Assembly (NCBI GenBank): GCA_021739805.1
Contig: JAIPBB010000136.1
Location: 1 to 12,958, forward strand
Origin: Saprospiraceae bacterium
GTDB lineage: Bacteria; Bacteroidota; Bacteroidia; Bacteroidales; JAIPBB01
Length of the DNA: 12,958 bases
Direction: 5' to 3'
A model generated the notes under the pieces. That model saw only the letters and a list, made by a program, of their open reading frames with translations. It did not search any database and had not been told where the DNA came from. Both the position numbers and the translations under genes were made by a program. Positions 1-5,899 of this stretch are shown here, in pieces (position 1 is the stretch's first letter; each line of letters starts with the position of its first letter).

Positions 1-49
1 AAGTCCACGGTTGCCGATTTGTGAGTAAACCGTGAACGCATTGTTAAAC
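1..49. repeat. Partial attC-like hairpin cut by window edge
   Basis: GTCCACGGTT (3-12) pairs with AACCGTGAAC (28-37) with one mismatch (C5/A35), leaving a 15-nt loop. Five bases further on lies GTTAAAC (43-49), which fits the integron R-box consensus GTTRRRY exactly. The left outer box would lie before base 1. Unlike the three better copies in this window, it lacks the CTTTCAATCTGA loop and shows no extra base in the left arm, so it may be an unrelated hairpin. The call rests on shape and one box only. Confidence 0.3.
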
Positions 50-98
50 GATCTTTCGCTTTGAGCCGGTTGCGAGTTTTTTATAGTGGACACGCCGG

Positions 99-137
99 CA
101 TTAAACAACCTGGAGCGAAGCGGAAGGTTGTTTAATG
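99..137. repeat. Perfect inverted repeat, 13-bp arms, 13-nt loop
   Basis: CATTAAACAACCT (99-111) is the exact reverse complement of AGGTTGTTTAATG (125-137). The loop is GGAGCGAAGCGGA. The right arm contains the GTTTAAT box of the neighbouring attC-like repeat (130-199), so the two structures share eight bases and could be alternative folds. It is not followed by a T-run on either strand, so an intrinsic terminator is unlikely. The remaining sequence at 50-98 shows no gene. Confidence 0.85.
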
Positions 138-199
138 TTTGGAGTGCGCCACGTTCTTCTTGCTTTCTTTCAATCTGAATGTGGGCACTTTTGTTATAC
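130..199. repeat. attC-like bulged palindrome, copy 1
   Basis: Outer boxes are GTTTAAT (130-136) and GTTATAC (193-199). The inner stem is AGTGC (143-147) with GCACT (185-189), then CCAC (149-152) with GTGG (181-184); G148 is left unpaired in the left arm. The loop holds CTTTCAATCTGA (167-178). Short unpaired spacers separate outer boxes from the stem, as in integron attC sites (R box, spacer, L box with an extra base, variable loop, L, spacer, R). It begins 17 bases beyond the stop of the last gene on the minus strand. Two relatives lie at 5019-5090 and 5771-5841. A REP-like intergenic palindrome is the alternative. Confidence 0.55.
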
Positions 200-216
200 A
201 CCATAATCTCCAAGGT

Positions 217-2481
217 TTATTTCAACAATACACATTTACTCACAGCCTTTTCTTCTCCATTCACTTTAAGCTTAATAAAATAATTACCACTGGCTACTGA
301 TCTTTTATTATCGTCAATCCCTCGCCAGATAATCTCAAAATGACCTTTAGTAGAATAAGCATCCATCAAGGTTTTAACCTTTTGCCCTTTAATATTATAA
401 ATTGCTAAATCAATTTCTCCTGATTCTGCCAGATCAAGTTTTATTGTTGTTGTTGGGTTAAATGGATTAGGATAATTGGATATTATTGTTTGAGTGATCG
501 GTGTGATTATGTCTTCCAAAACTGAGACAGAATCTTGAAACTCATAAGCACCCATATCAATTGATACACCATATATTCTTGGATTGCCGGCAAGATCAAA
601 TTCCGGTAATTCTATTCCTGCTGGTAAATCTAATGTGCCGGCATCTATGCATGGAGAAGTTTCTGACAGCATATAAGGAAATTCTCCACTCATTAACCAG
701 AGTGGGTTTTCGTCTAAGTTTCCTTCCAGCCATATTATTGCACCATTACTGTAATAATATACATTGCTATCTCCATTTTCAATCAAAGAATGTGAAATAT
801 TTACATTCTCATCGTTCCATATAATAAAAGAATATCCATCATTATCGTATAATATACTATTATAGATATTTATATCTGCTCCCATAGCCGTAATTACACA
901 TCCAGTGTTGTATGAAAGAGTATTATCTGCAAATGTGCAATTCACAATATCTGCGACTACATAATTACTTAAAAATAAACCTGATGAACCACCCAGTCCG
1001 GTTGAACCATCATAAAAATTATTATGATTACTATTGAAATCACAATTCAGCATACTTAAAGAATAATCTCCAACAATCTCGTGATGTCCTCGAATATTTG
1101 CACCACCACCACTTCCTGCTCCGGTTCCCTGACCAGGATAGTTATTACTTATTAGTATGTTTTCCATATTAATTTGCAGTATTGGGTTAGTAGAGTAAGT
1201 AAGACAACTAATTCTGATGGCTTTTCCTCCCAAATTATTTATTACTTCTACATTCTTAAAATTATAAATTCCATCACGGCAAAGTATTGCACTCCCAACA
1301 TCTCCATAGCTATTCTCAATGATAACATTATTCAATTCAAGATCTGTTTTTAATGTTTTAATAGCACTATAATTGTCACCTATGCTTGAAGCATTTATTA
1401 GTTTTATATTTTCCAAATATAATTTTGGTAATTCATCTTCTGGATAATGACCAAACCTAATAATCGAAGTTTGATTTTCAGCATCAAGAACTGTTTCTTC
1501 TGTTGATATTCCAATATATTTAGTTCCGTGTTTTATGCCTATGGGAAATACTTGATTATTTAAGGAAGGTGAATAAATTCCTGGTGCAAGATGAATTGTG
1601 TGTGGATTCTCATCATTTCTTCTAATTAGGGTTTGTGCCCATGAAATTGTTTGTAAAGGTTCTTCAAATGTCAAACCGCTATTATCATCATCACCATCCG
1701 GTGCAACATACAAGTCCTGGTCTATTTGTTCAATTTTGTGATTTTGTGATAAAAAACTATATTCAGCAAAAGGAGCTATAAAAAAATAATCCGGTTCGGC
1801 AACAGTAAAGGTATCTACAATTATTTCATAATATTCTCCAGGTGAATAGAGCTTAATATCAGAACCTGTACAGGAATAATTCAAATATATACTATTCAAA
1901 TCAACTGGATCGAATACGACATTATTTAATCCTTCTAAGTCTAAACCACCACCCTGATAAATTCCATGATTGTATGCAATAGTATTGGATTTAAGTAAGA
2001 TATTCGATGATCCAATACCTAAACCTCCACCATATAGAGCAGTATTATTTATTATCTTACAATTAGACACTAATCCGTTAAGCGTATCCATTATTAATAT
2101 TCCACCTCCCCAACCAGTATATGAACCTCCAATTACTTTTCCATTTTGTAGAGTGAAACCGATAAGAGATATATTTTCACATTCATCAATTTTTACACAT
2201 CGTGAAATCTGGTTTCCATTGATAATGGTCTGATTGATTAGAGAATCTTCTGGTGTAATTATATACAGCGAAGCAACAGTGAGTGATTTTTCAAGGTAAT
2301 CAATATTTTCGTAATACGTACCGGGATATACGAGAACTGTGTCCGTATTGGTTGATGCTTCGATACCTGCTTGGATGGTGGTGAAGTTACCGGTACCGTC
2401 TTGTTTTATATGATAGGTTATGGAGTGTAACCACGGATTTACACAAATTAGCACGAATAAGAATAATAGTTTAGATTTCAT
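217..2481 (-). CDS. Secreted right-handed beta-helix protein with FlgD/T9SS-type C-terminal domain
   Basis: This is a predicted exported or surface protein of 754 aa. Residues 1-20 are a signal peptide (MKSKLLFLFVLICVNPWLHS). A first parallel beta-helix starts at about residue 22 with the pectin-lyase-like opening GTGNFTTIQAGIEA and VLVYPGTYYENI. A second unit begins with DLYVAPDGDDDNSG and continues TIHLAPGIYS, like DUF1565-type helices. The ladder ends in SPCIDAGT and DMGAYEF, a common close of these folds. Residues 668-754 form the sorting/Ig-like domain (NYPNPFNPTTTI, IYNIKGQKVKTL, ending KCVLLK). No catalytic residues are recognised, so binding or adhesion to a polymer is only inferred. 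The ATG at 2481 was chosen because GAGG lies 5 nt upstream and a clean signal peptide follows; the frame is open 17 codons further upstream, but through a hairpin repeat. It is probably cotranscribed with the gene before it. Confidence 0.88.
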   Translation of the reverse strand: MKSKLLFLFVLICVNPWLHSITYHIKQDGTGNFTTIQAGIEASTNTDTVLVYPGTYYENIDYLEKSLTVASLYIITPEDSLINQTIINGNQISRCVKIDECENISLIGFTLQNGKVIGGSYTGWGGGILIMDTLNGLVSNCKIINNTALYGGGLGIGSSNILLKSNTIAYNHGIYQGGGLDLEGLNNVVFDPVDLNSIYLNYSCTGSDIKLYSPGEYYEIIVDTFTVAEPDYFFIAPFAEYSFLSQNHKIEQIDQDLYVAPDGDDDNSGLTFEEPLQTISWAQTLIRRNDENPHTIHLAPGIYSPSLNNQVFPIGIKHGTKYIGISTEETVLDAENQTSIIRFGHYPEDELPKLYLENIKLINASSIGDNYSAIKTLKTDLELNNVIIENSYGDVGSAILCRDGIYNFKNVEVINNLGGKAIRISCLTYSTNPILQINMENILISNNYPGQGTGAGSGGGANIRGHHEIVGDYSLSMLNCDFNSNHNNFYDGSTGLGGSSGLFLSNYVVADIVNCTFADNTLSYNTGCVITAMGADINIYNSILYDNDGYSFIIWNDENVNISHSLIENGDSNVYYYSNGAIIWLEGNLDENPLWLMSGEFPYMLSETSPCIDAGTLDLPAGIELPEFDLAGNPRIYGVSIDMGAYEFQDSVSVLEDIITPITQTIISNYPNPFNPTTTIKLDLAESGEIDLAIYNIKGQKVKTLMDAYSTKGHFEIIWRGIDDNKRSVASGNYFIKLKVNGEEKAVSKCVLLK

Positions 2482-2486
2482 TTTTT

Positions 2487-2490
2487 CCTC
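2487..2490 (-). promoter_or_regulatory. Shine-Dalgarno fixing the start of the 754-aa gene
   Basis: GAGG sits five bases ahead of ATG at 2481. Upstream in-frame codons would give MPLSWFKRGVWGEFEEK before the signal peptide; that stretch is translated hairpin repeat, so it is excluded. Confidence 0.7.
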
Positions 2491-2504
2491 GAACTCACCC
2501 CAAA

Positions 2505-2529
2505 CCCCTCTCTTAAACCAAGAGAGGGG
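2505..2529. repeat. Perfect inverted repeat (10-bp stem, 5-nt loop) between two genes
   Basis: CCCCTCTCTT (2505-2514) is exactly complementary to AAGAGAGGGG (2520-2529) around AAACC. It lies inside the 66-bp gap between two cotranscribed beta-helix genes. On the minus strand TTTGGGGTGAGTTCGAGG follows, with no T-run, so it is not a classic terminator. The last bases of that stretch supply the downstream gene's Shine-Dalgarno. It resembles small dispersed GGGG-armed palindromes of many genomes; a role in RNA processing, attenuation or as an inserted repeat is inference. Confidence 0.85.
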
Positions 2530-2547
2530 CAAAGCGAATAATTTAAT

Positions 2548-4800
2548 TTATTTCAACATTAACATTTTACGAGTTAATACATCATTCCCAGTTTTCAGTT
2601 TATAGAAATAGATTCCTGTACCAACTGATTTCTCATTTGTATCTTTTCCATCCCAGATCATAGAATGCTGACCTGCTGTAAGTTGACCCTTGATGAGTCG
2701 TTTCACTTTTTGACCTTTGATGTTATAGATAGTAAGATCAATTTCTTGTTCATCTGGTAAAGAGAATGAGATTGTTGTTGTCGGATTAAATGGATTAGGA
2801 TAATTACCGTAAAGCTGAGGAGTTAAAAGAATATTATCTTCCGGCTCATCTTCATCTCCAAATCTTATTACTGAATATTCCTGTCTGCCGGAGATGATCG
2901 ATTTGGATTCAAATTTTCCTGTTTCCCAATCCAATACTTGATAATCCTTGATCGGTGTTGAGAATCCTCTTCCGGTTACGACTTCGAATGTGAAGGGAAC
3001 AGGATCACGATTAGCATTATCGGAATATACAAGGATTTGAGCACAAGTATCCTCAACAACAACTGCACCTACACATACTTCATCTTCAAAAACTCCGATT
3101 TCCGTTACATTTGGTGGAATATTAAAGACATCGACAGCTTCATAATCAGCTTTTTCCGTATAAGTAAAGTTTTCAGGTTCAGATTTTTTCTCAGTTTCTA
3201 CAGTTATACTGGTATCAGTCCAATGAAAACCTTCTACCTGTTCATTGAATAAAACAAGATAAGCCTTTCCATACTCCAAAGTTAAACCTTCTGCACTAAT
3301 TGCAACTGGATACGTTGGGTCACCACCTCTTTGATTATTTGCCGGAGAATAAAACCAGTCTTCTGATTTTACTTTTTCCACATATTGCCAGAATCCATCA
3401 ACTCCATCACCAAAAGATTCAATCATACTCTGAGTTCGTGGTACCCAGAAACAAAGCCAATGATATTCTCCGGAATTCATAACTCCATCTATTGTATGAT
3501 TAGCTGGTAATCTATCACCATCTACAATTAATGTGGTTGGATTAGTGCCTTCGATAAATATCTTGTATCCTTTTGTTCGGTATAGTTCATTTTCAAAACC
3601 ATCATCTCCTGCTGCATAATTATAAACATCAGGTATAAGAAATATATCATTCCCTCTATTTCCTTGGATTTCCACAAATCCATCTATTGTACCTGTACTT
3701 GTAGCAGATTCTTGTAAAAGCCCAGGAGTCAGTTCGATAGAATTCCAATAAGCTTGCTGGTATAATTCTCCGGTGAGGGGATTGTGAGTTCCAGAATACA
3801 TACCATCATTAGTTAACACTGGAAAAGATGACCATTGCCAGCCTGGGGTGAAATGCTTGGTGTCGTAATCATGAAGATAGGGGTAACATCCCATATCAGC
3901 TAGGCTGCCATCGGGATCAAGAGGAGAGGTCGGATCACCTGTATCAATACATGGACTTAATTGTGTAAGTTGGTAATCACCATTTAGAGGATCAACGAAT
4001 AATGGGTCCTGATTTATGTTGCCTTCACCAGGCTGTAAAATCCCCTCTATGCAAGAATAGGATATATCCACATTAGGAAAATCTTCACTTCCTGTCATAT
4101 TCCATATAATACAGTTACTTATTTCACCACCTGAATCAATATCTAAATTACAATCGGTATTATCTACAATAGTGCAATTATTGAAATAATAATCAGCTTC
4201 CTGAAATCCCGATAATCCAATACCATTATTGTATATTAAAGTATTGTTTACTTCAGAATCCTCATAAAATGAAGGATATCCATTCGCAAAGGAAATCGCC
4301 TGATTATTGCTCGTAATTATGCAATCAGTCACTTTGATGTTTGATTGAAGGCAATAAATACCGCAGTAATCATTATTTATTATCTTACAGTTTATTATTT
4401 CTGTAGAAGGTTGACCGGCAAAATTATCTAAATTAATTCCATCGTTACCATTGATGAGTGTAAATCCTGTGATAATAAACTCTGTGTAGTCTCCCTGAAT
4501 ACCTATAACAGGCAGATATTCTGTATTCGTTCCATCAATAGTACAGTTTTCATAATTTCCACTTTCACTTTCTAATGTTAAGTCTGTTAAAGAAGTATTC
4601 GTAAAATTTATACTTAGATTCTCCGAATACGGTATAGCTGAATCTGCAACTACGATAGTAATTTCACTATATTGCGTTTGGATTTGAGTATATTCAATTG
4701 CGTCTTGAATTGTAGCATATCCTGCTGAAGGTACATTAATCGTCTCACCAAATAAAGCAGTAGCAAATACAACTGCTAATAATGTAATAATAGTTTTCAT
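2548..4800 (-). CDS. Secreted beta-helix protein with unknown middle domain and FlgD/T9SS-type C-terminal domain
   Basis: This protein has 750 aa. Residues 1-18 are a signal peptide (MKTIITLLAVVFATALFG). Residues 20-308 are a parallel beta-helix of the pectin-lyase type: it opens GYATIQDAIE, runs through asparagine-rich rungs such as IINCKIINNDYCGIYC, and closes with DPLFVDPLNGDYQL, SPCIDTGDP and MGCYPY. Residues 311 to about 655 are an unrecognised, tryptophan-rich domain (GWQWSSFPVL, YHWLCFWVPRTQ, KSEDWFYSP). Residues 666-750 are the C-terminal sorting/Ig-like domain (NYPNPFNPTTTI, IYNIKGQKVKRL, ending KMLMLK). The start is supported by AGGAG at 4808-4812, seven bases upstream. The next gene starts 66 bp downstream on the same strand and has a similar N-terminal helix and tail, so the pair may be diverged paralogs in one operon. 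No enzyme motif is seen; a surface binding role is inferred. Confidence 0.88.
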   Translation of the reverse strand: MKTIITLLAVVFATALFGETINVPSAGYATIQDAIEYTQIQTQYSEITIVVADSAIPYSENLSINFTNTSLTDLTLESESGNYENCTIDGTNTEYLPVIGIQGDYTEFIITGFTLINGNDGINLDNFAGQPSTEIINCKIINNDYCGIYCLQSNIKVTDCIITSNNQAISFANGYPSFYEDSEVNNTLIYNNGIGLSGFQEADYYFNNCTIVDNTDCNLDIDSGGEISNCIIWNMTGSEDFPNVDISYSCIEGILQPGEGNINQDPLFVDPLNGDYQLTQLSPCIDTGDPTSPLDPDGSLADMGCYPYLHDYDTKHFTPGWQWSSFPVLTNDGMYSGTHNPLTGELYQQAYWNSIELTPGLLQESATSTGTIDGFVEIQGNRGNDIFLIPDVYNYAAGDDGFENELYRTKGYKIFIEGTNPTTLIVDGDRLPANHTIDGVMNSGEYHWLCFWVPRTQSMIESFGDGVDGFWQYVEKVKSEDWFYSPANNQRGGDPTYPVAISAEGLTLEYGKAYLVLFNEQVEGFHWTDTSITVETEKKSEPENFTYTEKADYEAVDVFNIPPNVTEIGVFEDEVCVGAVVVEDTCAQILVYSDNANRDPVPFTFEVVTGRGFSTPIKDYQVLDWETGKFESKSIISGRQEYSVIRFGDEDEPEDNILLTPQLYGNYPNPFNPTTTISFSLPDEQEIDLTIYNIKGQKVKRLIKGQLTAGQHSMIWDGKDTNEKSVGTGIYFYKLKTGNDVLTRKMLMLK

Positions 4801-5018
4801 TAAATTTCTCCTTTAATATATTTTTCTTCATTTGCCGAAAAAATACAAGTTATATTTACTAGCAATAGATTTACGATTTCAAATTTTCAATTAAGAAAAT
4901 CACTATAATATGAAATTCAGGATTGTTTGTAGTTATTATTCAATAATAGGATGCTTTGTATTCAAGTATTATTGTTTAAGGATCTTTCATCTTTCTTTCC
5001 TCCTACTAAATTCATGGT
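4801..5018 (-). other. Leader region before the beta-helix gene pair; no gene
   Basis: The first nucleotides upstream of the ATG hold the AGGAG ribosome-binding site. The rest is AT-rich with no convincing minus-strand coding frame. No promoter pair stands out with confidence. The one notable element is a perfect Shine-Dalgarno with a 4-codon ORF at its distal end (separate entry). Confidence 0.5.
4976..5004 (-). other. Strong ribosome-binding site with 4-codon ORF (MKDP-stop)
   Basis: On the minus strand AGGAGG (5004-4999) is followed after eight bases by ATG AAA GAT CCT TAA (4990-4976). The AGGAGGAAAG start context closely matches that of the 1758-aa gene (AGGAGGAAAG, then ATG AAA AAG). 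It lies just beyond the attC-like copy 2, where the start of a cassette gene would be expected. Either it is the stump of a deleted gene or a very short leader peptide for the gene 180 bp further on. The site itself is plain in the sequence; its use is unproven. Confidence 0.4.
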
Positions 5019-5090
5019 GTATAATGTTTTGCGCACGCCACGAACTCTTTCAATCTGACTTCTCGCTGATTGTGGGTGCGCCTGTTACAC
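5019..5090. repeat. attC-like bulged palindrome, copy 2
   Basis: Outer boxes are GTATAAT (5019-5025) and GTTACAC (5084-5090). GCGCAC (5031-5036) pairs with GTGCGC (5076-5081) and CCAC (5038-5041) with GTGG (5072-5075), leaving G5037 extruded at the same place as in copy 1. The loop again has CTTTCAATCTGA (5047-5058). This is the strongest stem of the three: ten pairs, six of them in an all-perfect G/C-rich block. The arms are compatible with an attC fold, and the extra base in one arm argues against a simple terminator. Confidence 0.55.
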
Positions 5091-5770
5091 GATTCAATTA
5101 TTTTTCAAAAACACGACAAACCAAAACAACATTTAACATAAAAATACTCAACCTTTTTTTAGAAACTCAATGCTGAAAAATCATTTAATCGCGTACCCGA
5201 AGCCAAAAATGCTAAACCAGAAATGATTCTGATTTATAAACCAAAATTTACTGCGGCTTTTCTATTTAAACAAAATTTAAACACCGAAATCGTTTTCGTT
5301 AAAAACCTGGAAACTTAAAAATTAACCGGTTTTCGTTAGAATTTTCGACCGAAAAACTTGAAGAATTAAACCGCAAAATTTACCAGAAAAATTAAGCTGA
5401 AAGCGTTGAAGTGAAACGTCAGCCAAAACCAGAATTAATGCCGTTTTTATTAGAAAGTATTTTGCCTGAAAATTAGTTCTTGCTTCAACGTTAAAGAATC
5501 ATGACAGCCAAAAATAAACTGTTTTTTGTTAAACCAATTTTGCCGGGAAAAATCGTTTTTGTTAGAAACGTTAAAGATGACCGGAAAACCGAAAAACGCT
5601 TTTTCGTTAAAACCGCAAACCGATTTCGTTTTATGAAAATTTAAAGAACTATTTTGGATAAACTTCGTCCACGTGACTTACAAACTTAGCCGCAACTTTT
5701 AAAACTCAAGCTACCGAAAAGCTCCGAAAAATTAAACCAAATTTCTCACTCTATTTTTTAAATCAAAATC
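5091..5770. other. 680-bp segment without a credible gene between two attC-like repeats
   Basis: The segment contains many short open stretches on both strands but no frame that stays open with a ribosome-binding site. On the plus strand 5163-5315 is open for 50 codons in one frame. The next frame then reads through three stop-separated stretches to 5644, including a 47-codon ATG frame at 5501-5644. The minus strand is similarly open, with recurrent LTKT-like peptides. This comes from degenerate repeats (next entry) rather than clear coding. It could be a decayed gene, a non-coding cassette or a structured RNA; nothing decides between these. Confidence 0.5.
5291..5614. repeat. Degenerate repeats: six copies of a ~16-bp motif and a ~80-bp duplication
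   Basis: A motif close to CGTTTTTCGTTARAAAC occurs at about 5291-5307, 5326-5342, 5441-5457, 5519-5535, 5553-5569 and 5597-5614. All copies are in the same orientation with irregular spacing. In addition, CAGCCAAAA (5420 and 5505), ATTTTGCC (5459 and 5537) and AACGTTAAAGA (5487 and 5567) recur in the same order 78-85 bp apart, so part of the segment is an eroded tandem duplication. The matches were made by eye and are imperfect. Confidence 0.5.
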
Positions 5771-5841
5771 GTGTAATGGTTAGAGTGTGCGGTGCAAACC
5801 TTGCTATCCTTTCAATCTGAGCACTGACACTTTTGTTAGTC
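5771..5841. repeat. attC-like bulged palindrome, copy 3
   Basis: Outer boxes are GTGTAAT (5771-5777) and GTTAGTC (5835-5841). AGTGT (5784-5788) pairs with ACACT (5827-5831); C5790-G5826 and a G5791-T5825 wobble follow; then GTGC (5792-5795) pairs with GCAC (5821-5824). G5789 is unpaired, the same position as in copies 1 and 2. The arm bases differ from the other copies while the pairing and the bulge are kept, which points to selection on structure. The loop contains CTTTCAATCTGA (5809-5820). It lies about 60 bp past the stop of the protease gene. Confidence 0.55.
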
Positions 5842-5862
5842 GCATCGTCTTATAAATACATA

Positions 5863-5890
5863 ACCAGCCCAAGATTATTCCTGAGCTGGT
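5863..5890 (-). terminator. Terminator-like stem-loop after the protease gene
   Basis: On the minus strand ACCAGCTC (5890-5883) pairs with GGGCTGGT (5870-5863): eight pairs including one T-G wobble, with a 12-nt loop. It starts nine bases after the TAG stop. The stretch that follows, TATGTATTTATAAG, is AT-rich but not a clean T-run, so this may be a weak intrinsic terminator or a 3'-end stabilising hairpin for the two-gene transcript. Confidence 0.5.
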
Positions 5891-5899
5891 CATTTGATG

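Noticed and set aside
130..199. Intrinsic terminator for the 754-aa gene
   Set aside because: The stem carries a bulge and a 28-nt loop, and no T-run follows on the minus strand. The same structure recurs elsewhere with conserved loop and boxes, which fits a repeat family better.
2482..2532. Longer start for the 754-aa gene (adds MPLSWFKRGVWGEFEEK)
   Set aside because: The extension is translated hairpin repeat, lacks its own Shine-Dalgarno and would bury the signal peptide. The ATG at 2481 has GAGG five bases upstream.
4910..5176. 88-aa plus-strand ORF
   Set aside because: It runs straight through the attC-like palindrome and its loop, has no ribosome-binding site and has a composition typical of chance AT-rich frames.
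5291..5614. CRISPR array
   Set aside because: The motif copies are degenerate and irregularly spaced (about 32-119 bp apart), with no unique spacers of constant length and no cas genes.
5501..5644. 47-codon plus-strand ORF in the gene-poor segment
   Set aside because: It has an ATG but no Shine-Dalgarno, and it consists of the degenerate repeats, which are equally open on the other strand. Kept only as a note within the segment entry.
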